Origin: Eutreptiella sp. 'Long Island Sound 2002'
Lineage: Eukaryota > Euglenozoa > Euglenophyceae > Eutreptiales > Eutreptiaceae
NCBI GenBank assembly: GCA_964036045.1
Contig: OZ038381.1
Span: 106,893,367-106,957,366 of the forward strand
Direction: 5' to 3'
DNA length: 64,000 nucleotides
Position 1 is the first letter of the stretch; every line of letters begins with the position of its first letter. A program made the position numbers and the translations under genes. The notes beneath the pieces were generated by a model. That model searched no databases and was not told where the DNA came from. It worked only from the letters and a program-made list of their open reading frames with translations. Shown piece after piece: positions 1-10,346 of this stretch.

Positions 1-3000
1 TGCAGGAGTTCCACTGTCCACTGCCCCCAGGGCGGTGCGGCAGTGCATTGCAGGAGTTGCACTCCCCACTGCCCCCAGGGCAGTGAGGCAGTGCATTGCA
101 GGAGTTGCACCGCCCACTGCCCCCAGGGCAGTGAGGCGGTGCATTGCAGGAGTTGCACTGCCCACTGCTTCCAGGGCAGTGAGACGGTGCATTGCAGGAG
201 TTCCACTGCCCACTGCCCCCAAGCAGTGGGGCAGTGCATTGCAGGAGTTCCACTGCCCACTGCCCCCAGGCAGTGAGGCAGTGCATTGCAGGAGTTCCAC
301 TGTCCACTGCCCCCAGGGCGGTGAGGCAGTGCATTGCAGGAGTTGCACTGCCCACTGCCCCCAGGCAGTGCGGCAGTATATTGCCGGAGGTCCACTGCCC
401 ACTGCCCCCAAGCCAGTGCGGCAGTGCATTGCAGGAGTTGCGCTGCCCGCTGCCCCCAAGCAGTGCGGCAGTGTATTGCAGGCGTTGCACCGCCCACTGC
501 CCCCAGGGAGTGAGGCGGTGCATTGCAGGAGTTGCACTGCCCACTGCCCCCAGGGCAGTGAGACGGTGCATTGCAGGAGTTCCACTGCCCACTGCCCCGT
601 GGCAGTGAGGTAGTGCTTTGCAGGAGTTCCACTGCCCACTGCCCCAGGGCAGTGAGGCGGTGCATTGCAGGAGTTGCACTGTCCACTGCCCCCAGGGCAG
701 TGAGGCAGTGCATTGCAGGAGTTGCACTGCCCACTGCCCCCAGGGCAGTGAGGCGGTGCATTGCAGGAGTTCCACTGCCCACTGCCCCCAGGCAGTGGGG
801 CGGTGCATTGCAGGAGTTCCACTGCCCACTGCCCCCAGGCAGTGAGGTAGTGCATTGCAGGAGTTCCACTGCCCACTGCCCCAGGGCAGTGAGGCGGTGC
901 ATTGCAGGAGTTGCACTGTCCACTGCCCCCAGGCAGTGAGGCAGTGCATTGCAGGAGTTTCGCTGCCCACTGCCCCCAGGCAGTGGGGCGGTGCATTGCA
1001 GGAGTTCCACTGCCCACTGCCCCCAGGCAGTGAGGCAGTGCATTGCAGGAGTTGCACTGTCCACTGCCCCCAGGGCGGTGAGGCAGTGCATTGCAGGAGT
1101 TGCACTGCCCACTGCCCCCAGGCAGTGCGGCAGTGTATTGCCGGAAGTCCACTGCCCACTGCCCCCAAGCCAGTGCGGCAGTGCATTGCAGGAGTTGCGC
1201 TGCCCATTGCCCCCAAGCAGTGCGGCAGTGTATTGCAGGAGTTGCACTGCCCACTGCCCCCAGGCAGTGAGGCGGTGCATTGCAGGAGTTGCACTGCCCA
1301 CTGCCCCCAGGGCAGTGGGCCGGTGCATTGCAGGAGTTCCACTGCCCACTGCCCCCGGGCAGTGGGGCAGTGCATTGCAGGAGTTCCACTGCCCACTGCC
1401 CCCAAGCAGTGGGGCAGTGCATTGCAGGAGTTCCACTGCCCACTGCCCCCAGGCAGTGAGGCAGTGCATTGCAGGAGTTGCACTGTCCACTGCCCCCAGG
1501 GCGGTGACGCAGTGCATTGCAGAAGTTGCACTGCCCACTGCCCCCAGGCAGTGCGGCAGTGTATTGCCGGAGGTCCACTGCCCACTGCCCCGAGGCCAGT
1601 GCGGCAGTGCATTGCAGGCGTTGCGCTGCCCACTGCCCCCAAGCAGTGCGGCAGTGTATTGCAGGAGTTGCACTGCCCACTGCCCCCAGGCAGTGAGGCG
1701 GTGCATTGCAGGAGTTGCACTGCCCACTGCCCCCAGGGCAGTGAGACGGTGCATTGCAGGAGTTCCACTGCCCACTGCCCCCAAGCAGTGCGGCAGTGCA
1801 TTGCAGGAGTTGCACTGCCCACTGCCCCCAGGCAGTGAGGCGGTGCATTGCAGGAGTTCCACCGCCCACTGCCCCAGGGCAGTAAGGCGGTGTATTGCAG
1901 GAGTTGCACTGTCCACTGCCCCCAGGCAGTGAGGCAGTGCATTGCAGGAGTTGCACTGCCCACTGCCCCCAGGGCAATGAGGCGGTGTATTGCAGGAGTT
2001 GCACCGCTCACTGCCCCCAGGTAGTGAGGCGGTGCATTGCAGGAGTTCCACTGCCCACTGCCCCAGGGCAGTGAGGCGGTGTATTGCAGGAGTTGCACTG
2101 TCCACTGCCCCCAGGCAGTGAGGCAGTGCATTGCAGGAGTTGCACTGCCCACGGCCCCCAGGGCAGTGAGGCGGTGCATTGCAGGAGTTCCACTGCCCAC
2201 TGCCCCCAGGCAGTGAGGTAGTGCATTGCAGGAGTTCAACTGCCCACTGCCCCAGGGCAGTGAGGCGGTGCATTGCAGGAGATGCACTGTCCACTGCCCC
2301 CAGGCAGTGAGGCAGTGCATTGCAGGAGTTGCACTGCCCACTGCCCCCAGGCAGTGGGGCGGTGCATTGCAGGAGTTCCACTGCCCACTGCCCCCAGGCA
2401 GCGAGGCAGTGCATTGCAGGAGTTGCACTGTCCACTGCCCCCAGGGCGGTGAGGCAGTGCATTGCAGGAGTTGCACTGCCCACTGCCCCCAGGCAGTGAG
2501 GCGGTGCATTGCAGGAGTTCCACTGCCCACTGCCCCCAGGCAGTGAGGCGGTGCATTGCAGGAGTTGCACTGCCCACTGCCCCCAGGGCAGTAAGGCGGT
2601 GCATTGCAGGAGTTGCACTGCCCACTGCCCCCAGGCGGTGGGGCAGTGCATTGCAGGAGTTCCACTGCCCACTGCCCCCAGGCAGTGAGGTAGTGCATTG
2701 CAGGAGTTCCACTGCCCACTGCCCCAGGGCAGTGAGGCGGTGCATTGCAGGAGTTGCACTGTCCACTGCCCCCAGGCAGTGAGGCAGTGCATTGCAGGAG
2801 TTGCACTGCCCACTGCCCCCAGGGCAGTAAGGTGGTGCATTGCAGGAGTTCCACTGCCCACTGCCCCCAGGCGGTGGGGCGGTGCATTGCAGGAGTTCCA
2901 CTGCCCACTGCCCCAGGGCAGTGAGGCGGTGCATTGCAGGATTTGCACTGTCCACTGCCCCCAGGCAGTGAGGCAGTGCATTGCAGGAGTTGCACTGCCC

Positions 3001-4580
3001 ACTCGCCTCAGGGCAGTAAGGTGGTGCATTGCAGGAGTTCCACTGCCCACTGCCCCCAGGCGGTGGGGCAGTGCATGCAGGAGTTCCACTGCCCACTGCC
3101 CTCAGGCAGTGAGGCGGTGCATTGCAGGAGTTCCACTGCCCACTGTCCCAGGGCAGTGAGGCGGTGCATTGCAGGAGTTGCACTGTCCACTGCCCCCAGG
3201 CAGTGAGGCAGTGCGTTGCAGGAGTTCCACTGCCCACTGCCCCCAGGCAGTGAGGCAGTGCGTTGCAGGAGTTGCACTGCCCACTGCCCCCAGGCAGTGA
3301 GGCAGTGCATTGCAGGAGGTCCACTGCCCACTGCCCCCAGGCAGTGGGGCAGTGCATTGAAGGAGGTCCACTGCCCACTGCCCCCAGGCAGTGAGGCAGT
3401 GTGTTGCAGGAGGTCCACTGCCTACTGCCCACAGGCAGTCGAGCAGTGCATTGAAGGAGGTCCACTGCCCACTGCCCCCAGGCAGTGAGGCAGTGTATTG
3501 CAGGAGGTCCACTGCCCACTGCCCCCAGGCGGTGAGGCAGTGCATTGCAGGAGTTGCGCTGCCCACTGCCCCCAGGCAGTGAGGCAGTGCATTGCAGGGG
3601 TTCCACTGCCAACTGCCTCAGGGCAGTGAAGCAGTGCATTGCAGGAGGTCCACCGCCCACTGCCCCCAGGCAGTGGGGCAGTGCATTGAAGGAGGTCCAC
3701 TGCCCACTGCCCCCAGGCAGTGGGGCAGTGCATTGAAGGAGGTCCACTGCCCACTGCCCCCAGGCAGTGGAGCAGTGCATTGAAGGAGGTCCACTGCCCA
3801 CTGCCCCCAGGCAGTGAGGCGGTGTATTGCAGGAGTTCCGCTGCCCACTGCCCCCAGGCAGTGGAGCAGTGCATTGAAGGAGGTCCACTGCCCACTGCCC
3901 CCAGGCAGTGAGGCAGTGCATTGAAGGAGGTCCACTGCCCACTGCCCCCAGGCAGTGGAACAGTGCATTGAAGGAGGTCCACTGCCCACTGCCCCCAGGC
4001 AGTGAGGCGGTGTATTGCAGGAGTTCTGCTACCCACTGCCCCCAGGCAGTGAGGCAGTGTGTTGCAGGAGGTCCACTGCCCACTGCCCCCAGGCAGTGGA
4101 TCAGTGCATTGAAGGAGGTCCACTGCCCACTGCCCCCAGGCAGTGAGGCAGTGTATTGCAGGAGGTCCACTGCCCACTGCCCCCAGGCAGTGGGGCGGTG
4201 TATTGCAGAAGGTCCACTGCCCACTGCCCCAAGGCAGTGGGGCAGTGTATTGCAGGAGTTACACTGCCCACTGCCCCCGGGCGGTGAGGCAGTGCATTGC
4301 AGGAATTGCACTGCCCACTGCCCCAGGCAGTGAGGCAGTGCGTTGCAGGAGGTCCACTGCCCACTGCCCCCAGGCTGTGGCGCAGTGCGCAGGAGTACCA
4401 CTGCCCACTGGCCCAGGCAGGGCGGCAGTGTATTGCAGGAGATGCCCAGCCCACTGCCCCAAGGGAGGGGGGCAGTGAGCGGCGGGAGAACCACTCCCCA
4501 CTGCCCTCAGGCAATGCGGCAGTGCGAAGCACGATTTCCACTGCCCACAGCCCCCAGGCTGCCTGGCAGTGCGTTACACT
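1..4580. repeat. 47-bp minisatellite array, about 95 units
   Basis: A head-to-tail array of a 47-48 bp unit containing GCATTGCAGGAGTT, then CACTGCCCACTGCC, then CCCAGGCAGTGAGGCAGT. Units differ by single bases (GTTGCAC or GTTCCAC, GGCAGTG or GGGCAGTG) and by 1-bp length changes. After about 3300 many units read GGAGGTCC and TTGAAGG instead, so there are at least two subfamilies. The array decays between about 4350 and 4580. The unit is an imperfect inverted repeat: GGCAGTGAGGCAGTGCA pairs with TGCACTGCCCACTGCC around a loop of about 10 nt. Because 47 is not a multiple of 3, stop-free frames run through the array on both strands, up to 752 codons on the - strand; I treat these as artefacts. 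The array is cut by the window start. Confidence 0.95.
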
Positions 4581-4599
4581 GCCCACTGCCCCCTGCCCA

Positions 4600-6180
4600 C
4601 AATAACAGTGCAGCAGGGCACACACAGTGCAGTGTGGTGCCGAGCACCAAGCAGAGCGGCACCACACAGAAGGCACTGGTGGTGCAGCGCGGCACGCAGG
4701 GTGCAGTGGGCAAATGAGACCCTGTGTGACTGCGCGCAGGCGTCGGCAAGGCAGTGTCGGCCAAGTGCGAGAGTGCACTGGTACGGCTATGCCACAACAC
4801 ACTTACACACAGCGCGCACACAACACACACAGCCCAGCCCGTTTACCTTTACCCGTGGGTAGACATCCCGGCCTTTTGCCCTTTGGTAACAGCGCCTTCG
4901 GCACAGGCCAACACAACGCAGACACACCAGCACAGCACAACACAGCACCGCACAAGACACGCCACGAAACACAACACAGGGAGAACAGCCCAACACACCA
5001 CAAGCAGCGTCACAGGGCACAACGGCGCCACACCTAAGGACGTCGCGCCAGAACAGGAGACAGGGCAGGGAACAATAAAAACAGCGCAACAAAAAGAACC
5101 AGACAACACAGCACAGGGAGGCGCACCACAGCACGAGACACCACAACACAGAAACGGCCCAGACCACCACAGACCAGCACCGCACAACGCACATCACCGC
5201 ACGACAACTCAAGACAGTACCACAGCAGAACAGGACCCAGCCCAGCAACGCAACAGACAGCGGGACACAAAAAGGCACCGCACACAACGGACAGCAATGC
5301 AGCACAGCACCGCACCAAACAGCACGGCACACAGGGACCGCACAGAGCAAAAAAAAAAAAACACAGCGCAGCAAGCAACAATGCTGGACAGCGCGCAACA
5401 AGACCACACAACGAACCACCGCACCGGACAGCACGACACAAGCACGTCAACACAGGACAGCACGGCTGCAGACACAACACACATTGGACCACACTACAAG
5501 CGGGTGCAGAGCACAACAAGAAACAGAAACACGCAAGAAAAATAATAAAAAAAAAAGGCGCGGCGGGGACGAAAAACACCACAAACCACCAAGGCGACGG
5601 CACGGGGGGGGGGGGGGGGGGGCGCAGCACCACCACCACCACAAGGCGCACCACAACAAGGGGACACATGCCACCAAAAGGAACAGCACAACACACAGCA
5701 CCACAAGGCAAGCAGGCATGGCACAGGGCAGCACCCCCCCGCCAAAAAAAAAACAGCAGGCGGCAACAACAAAAGGGGGCAAAAAAACAAAAGAGCGGGG
5801 CAGGGGGGGGGGGGGCGCAAGAAACAAGGTCAAGAAACCAAAGAACCGGGAGGAAGGGAAAAAAAAGAGAGAATGCAAGGGGCAGCAAGGAAAAACAACA
5901 GGAACCAAAGAGGAAAAGAGGAGGGGGGGGAAGACACGGGGCCCAAGGCAGATGACAGAGAGAAAGGCAAAGACAACGGCAAAAAAAACACAAAACAAAG
6001 AACGAAAGGGAGAAACAAACAGAAACAGGGCAACCTCAGCCCGAAGGGGGCCGAGGAAACAAAGCAAGCACTGATAACGGTCAAAGGAAAGGTGAGGCGC
6101 ACCAAGACGCATACCAGAGGCCGGCCTGCCCGACTCGTCCATGAAGAGCACGCACACGCAGACACGCACGGGACCCGGGC
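4600..6180. repeat. Low-complexity T-poor DNA with G-runs
   Basis: From about 4880 to 5560 the + strand is almost entirely A and C (CACAACACAGCACC-like) with little T. From about 5560 to 6090 it becomes A and G rich. It contains uninterrupted G runs at about 5604-5622 (19 G) and 5803-5815 (13 G), and several A8-A12 runs. Long ORFs on both strands are a by-product of the skewed composition: the - strand products are Cys/Val/Phe strings and the + strand products His/Gln/Lys strings. I see no gene here. Confidence 0.8.
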
Positions 6181-6426
6181 ATGGCGTCCTCCGACCTGGA
6201 AGGGGAGGTGTCGGCGTCCACACGAAAAAGCCCCGATGCACCGGCCGAGGGCCCCGTCGAAAGACCGACGGTACAGGAGACCGAACGCGTGAGTGACAGG
6301 GTCCACAAACGCCATACCGATAGTGTCGCCCTCTCTCTGCTCCTCCAACACACTACGCTGGGGGAGAAGCTCGGACAATTTCCTCTTAAAGCCGGCCTTA
6401 AGCAGCACCTGCTGGGCCAGCACTAA
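6181..6426. other. Short open segment, coding strand uncertain
   Basis: An 81-codon ORF lies on the + strand. An overlapping - strand frame (start about 6423) reads as a more ordinary protein and runs on into the low-complexity tract. The base composition changes here from the skewed DNA on the left to normal complexity. I recognise no domain. It may be the edge of a degraded element; it is listed only because it separates two sequence types. Confidence 0.2.
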
Positions 6427-6497
6427 TAATACGGAAGCAAGGACCTGTGTATATTAGTTAGACCTCTTTGGAATTAGCAGGGATGGTGGAATGCTGG

Positions 6498-7638
6498 CTA
6501 AACCCCTGCGTCCCCAATGTGGCCGGATTGTGCACATAGGCTTACGGCACCACCTAACCCAGGGGAGGTACACACCCTCTGCATTCTAGTAAGCGGATAG
6601 GCATTATAACACGGATTCACCAAGGAATTGGGGATTTTGCACACATTTACCCTGTGACCTCCTTCCCGGATACAGATTAGTTGGTGGAGATCGTCAACGT
6701 CATCGATGGTCACTGCACCCCTGTTTTGACCTTTCTTCGTTACAAGGCTGGAGAACAGAATTTCACAAAACTCCTCAGCAAAAGCCTGACCAAGGCATGG
6801 CTGAGTGTGATGGAGTGTGGCACAGTAAGGTAGTTGCAACGGTTGGCTCATACTTCAAAAGTGTGCCCCCCATGTTCAGACGGTCCAAACTGCACATGAC
6901 GATCTACAGTCCCTCAGAAGCAAAAGTACCCGTGTTGGCGTTGTCACCAGCCCCATTATACTGCCTGACAAGGTTGCCGGGATATAGTAGCATAGGACAA
7001 TACTGCGTCAACAGAACCTGCATAGCTCTTTGCAGGCAGCTCGCGAATAATATCAAGCGATGCCCTGATGTTTCGCACAACAGGCCGTGTGCTTGCAAAT
7101 CCATAGCCACGCAGGATGCGGGCAAAGGATCCCTCAGTGTTCCCTAGCATGCGTGCAACAATAGGAAGGGGCGTTCAAGCTCCTGGACGTTAGGATGAAG
7201 ATGCCAACAGCGTTGTGCATCTTGCAGAAGCAAGACAGCCGGCGCCGTTGCATTAAGGGACTTGTCGTTGTTGTCATCTTCTGTGGTGAATTGTTTGTTG
7301 TACCAGTTGTGCATCCACAACACAACCCACTGCTGGTATAGTTTGTCCCATGTTGCTTGCAGCCTGACTGCAGCCGTCTCCTTCACTGATGGTGCGCTGT
7401 ATCGCGCCAGAACTGACGTCGCCAAAATGCGTCGTTGGCCCCTGCTCCCTTCTTTTGCAACCACAGACTTTGGTTTTCCCTGATGCGGAACTGCGCGGTG
7501 GCATATCAACAAAAAAATTGGCCAGGCCTCCCCCAGCAGATCAACAACCCATCTCTTCCCCTCTGACGCGATTTCCACTACGACGCCGCAACACGTCCTT
7601 TCTTTTTTGCGCAGACGCAGTAAAAAAAGTAACAGCAA
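6498..7638 (-). pseudogene. Degenerate coding remnant, unknown family
   Basis: On the - strand three adjacent open segments in different frames read like one broken protein: 7638-7144 (164 codons, containing WDKLYQQWVVLWMHNWY), 7150-6956 (containing EGSFARILRGYGFAS) and 6851-6498 (containing TIDDVDDLHQLICIREGG). The first two overlap by only a few bases, at a point where one frameshift would join them. Composition is ordinary rather than low complexity. I do not recognise the family. A decayed transposon gene is likely given the surroundings, but that is inference. Confidence 0.35.
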
Positions 7639-7639
7639 T

Positions 7640-8306
7640 CACGCGCCCTCGTCCCCTTGTTTTAGCCCTTGCAACAATTCTTGTGCGGTGTGATACCGCG
7701 GTTCCTCTGCGCAGTCATCGCGGAATACTCCAGATGCCTCCGCCACTGTTCTATCCAGGTGCGACACTTTGCGCAGGGGCATTGTCAATGTGAGAAACAT
7801 TTGCGCAAATGTGTCTTCCTACATAGTGCTGTTCGAAATTTTTTTTACAGGTACAATCATCTACCTGTCACACAATTCTCGCGCAACCAATTTTTCAGCG
7901 ATTTGATGGTCGCATGCACGGTTTTCAATGTCCTGTAACTGTCAGGTACTCCCAAATTTCTCTGGTTCATGTTACCTGTGGTAGCCAGTTGCGGCGTGCT
8001 ACCATCGCTGTTTGGCAGTGAATTCAACGGTGACCACATCATGAAAAGCTAGAGATGCTAACAGGACCTGTTGGTGCGGCCATACAGCAGCGCTGCATCA
8101 AAGGGAAGGTACATGCTCTGTAGTTAGTGGATCTGCTCATTTTTTCTCTCTCTGGCCGCTCAGAACCTCTATTGCGCGAGGTGTCACACATACATTGCTG
8201 AAAATGTTTTGTTTCTGACGCGCCACTCCACGCGCATGGAACTAGAGTTTCTTCAGTAACATTTATACATTTAAAGAGTACCAAACGAAGTGAAATGAAA
8301 ACTTAT
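7640..8306. other. No recognisable gene
   Basis: Unique-looking sequence with only short, overlapping ORFs on both strands. No repeat within the window and no domain could be seen. Confidence 0.5.
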
Positions 8307-8320
8307 GTAGGTAGGTAGGT
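8307..8320. repeat. (GTAG)n microsatellite
   Basis: A short run of the 4-bp motif GTAG, at the left edge of a GC-rich segment (8330-8960). The same motif occurs at 60994-61009, also at the left edge of a GC-rich segment. Confidence 0.85.
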
Positions 8321-8324
8321 ATGT

Positions 8325-9049
8325 GCAGTCGGTCGTGAAGAGGCGCCCCATGGTTCCCCGTGGCCTCTCCCCTGTGACAGTACAGGAGGAGGCTCCGCGC
8401 ATGAAGAAAGGGGGCCGCTTAGATCCAGCTAGACCTGAATGGTGGTTGCCAACAAGACGGCCCCGGGCAACACCAAGAGGGCTGCTCGCAGCCAGCGTGA
8501 CAAACATGTCACGCCGGGAGGGTCTGCCCCCATGCTTGCGCACGTCCCCTGCTTTGGGCGGAACCCTAGTGCTTCACTGGAATTCCTGGCGTATCCCGTC
8601 TGCAAGGCGTGCCAGCGGCGTGGTCTTGGTACTTGGGTTGCGACGCGCGTGGGTGTCTCACACTCCGCGTCGAGTCCCAAAGCGGCGCAGGCCTTAGGAT
8701 GCACCCTTACCCCCGGGCTCCGGGTCACGTTTGGCCGGGTCACCTGCATGGCGCGGGCTCCCTCAGTGCCTGGGCTATGGATACTGGGTTTCCTGCTGTG
8801 GTGTTGCGTGTGCGCTTGGGTCTGGGGTTTTCCCGCTACCCCGCCTTTCCTGGCTGGGGACGGTGCCATGCCTGTTCGTGTTGGGGGTTTCGCCTTCGTC
8901 CCGCCATTCCTGGCCGGCGCCCGCGGCGCGTGTGCTCCGGTACGGGTCCGGGTAGAAAATTGATGTATTAAAATATCCATTTCTACCACTCCATCCTGAT
9001 AATGACACAACGTTACGTGTATACAGACATTATGTTTATCATTCACCAC
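8325..9049. other. GC-rich segment with overlapping ORFs
   Basis: GC-rich DNA between a (GTAG)n tract and ordinary sequence. Open frames of 174 codons (8439-8963, + strand) and 206 codons (9049-8429, - strand) overlap; neither shows a motif I recognise. One reading is a - strand non-LTR retroelement fragment ending in a (CTAC)n tail, but no reverse transcriptase is visible. Confidence 0.3.
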
Positions 9050-9483
9050 AAACTGCCTAATGCATTGCTTTGTAAGACATGAATCTGACGCAAATGTTCA
9101 CCTTTGCGGGGACGCCTCTGGTCAGAAAGGAATAATTTTCCGGACGGTACCCATTGGGCGTGTCACTTTGGTGAAACAATTTATTCCATGCGAATTTGAT
9201 ACCTTTCCAAACATGTCCTTTTTCCGCTTTTTGGGATGTTTTTGACCATGCAACTTGAGCCGCCTAAGACATGTCACAGGCAAAAGCAGCGCACGAGAAG
9301 CAGCTAGCAACAAGGTGAAAGATGCGTTCAATAAGCTCTTGCATTTGCAGGCAATGAAAGGCAAAACAATGGTAGAGCTGCTGCCAGAGCACAACCTCAT
9401 GTTTTCCAAAACATGTTTTCCATCCCCACCAAATTCATTTCGTGCCATGTCTCAAAGCTATTTGACTTTCCTGCCAAGATATA

Positions 9484-9588
9484 CATAGGATTTTATGACG
9501 TCCAAAAATCCCAAAACCTGCAACATAAAAAAAAACACCCTTTTAAGTACTTAGCATGCTGTAAATTGTGTTTGGGCGATCTGTGTGG
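9484..9588. repeat. 105-bp dispersed repeat, copy 1
   Basis: Runs from ACATAGGATTTTATGACGTCC to GGGCGATCTGTGT and is nearly identical to 37208-37312, with about five base differences seen by eye, including a preserved A9 run. Similarity stops sharply on both sides. CCCAAAAC near the left and GTGTTTGGG near the right form an imperfect inverted pair. Confidence 0.85.
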
Positions 9589-10342
9589 CTCAGAGACCAG
9601 GATTGTCAGTGTTCTTGAAGTACAAAGAACAAGAGGGCCTTCATGATGAGCCAGGCTTTTGCACCACCGCAGCATACAAGATGTTTCTTTGGCCCAAGGG
9701 CTCTTCTCTACCCATGAAGCTTATTGAAGAAATTTTGAAGTCCTACTCTATCATTGAAGCGGAGGTGAAGTGGGCAGACAAAAAAAGTCGCCTCTGCATT
9801 GACTACCTCCTGCGCAAGCCGTTGTATGCTATGCATGCTACAAGCAAGACGGCAAAACCATGAAAGTAATCTCTGAGGAGCAAGAGTTATGTACATGCTG
9901 CGTGCTCCTATGTGCACGGAACCATTGCTCATGTACAACCCGCTCTTCCCTTTTTGAACCTACAAACCTGTTTTACCAAGCAGGGAGTTGCCTTTGCACG
10001 TGATGTGTTACCGATTCTGTGTTTGAAACCTCTGGGCTTGGTGTATAGGTTCAACAAAAGGGATGCACGATGGACAGCAATGCCCCTCACATACGGACAA
10101 ATTTTGGTGCTTCATTTCTATGAAAGCGGTACCCCATCCGCAAGCTCCCAGGTCATGAGTTGTTTCATTGTTGATGGTCTTGTCCTCCAACACCCTAATG
10201 TACCTCGCAGGCTTTTATTGCATAACATTCAAAGTCATTATCAATAACATTGGAAGCAGAAACTTGAAGCGTTCAATCGCATGACTAGCATTTTCTACAC
10301 GCATACGTCAGTCGTCGAGTTGAAGTCCCTTGCATTTAGTGT

Positions 10343-10346
10343 GTAC
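10343..10346. repeat. Target-site duplication GTAC, left
   Basis: The four bases GTAC before the 5' LTR are repeated immediately after the 3' LTR at 27211-27214. The next base on each side does not match, so the duplication is 4 bp. Confidence 0.85.

Larger units (their letters stand above)
9255..10346 (+). pseudogene. Coding-like remnant disrupted by the chromovirus
   Basis: Three + strand open segments, 9255-9488, 9585-9863 and 9912-10247, have ordinary protein-like composition (for example SSLPMKLIEEILKSY and RLCIDYLLRKPLYAMHA). Between the first two lies a 105-bp repeat (9484-9588) found again at 37208-37312, which could be an intron or an insertion. After a TAA at 10245-10247 the same frame stays open to the chromovirus LTR at 10347. 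Joining 10346 to 27215 gives a stop within a few bases, so the insertion lies near the end of this reading frame. Family unknown. Confidence 0.35.

Noticed and set aside
2236-4494. 752-codon open frame on the - strand
   Set aside because: It is the reverse frame of a stop-free 47-bp minisatellite; open frames occur on both strands and follow the repeat period.
1-4580. CRISPR-like array
   Set aside because: The units are contiguous, with no unique spacers of constant length; this is a minisatellite in a eukaryotic context.
4754-5993. Long ORFs on both strands (263 codons +, 319 codons -)
   Set aside because: The composition has almost no T on one strand, so stops are rare; the products are low-complexity strings.
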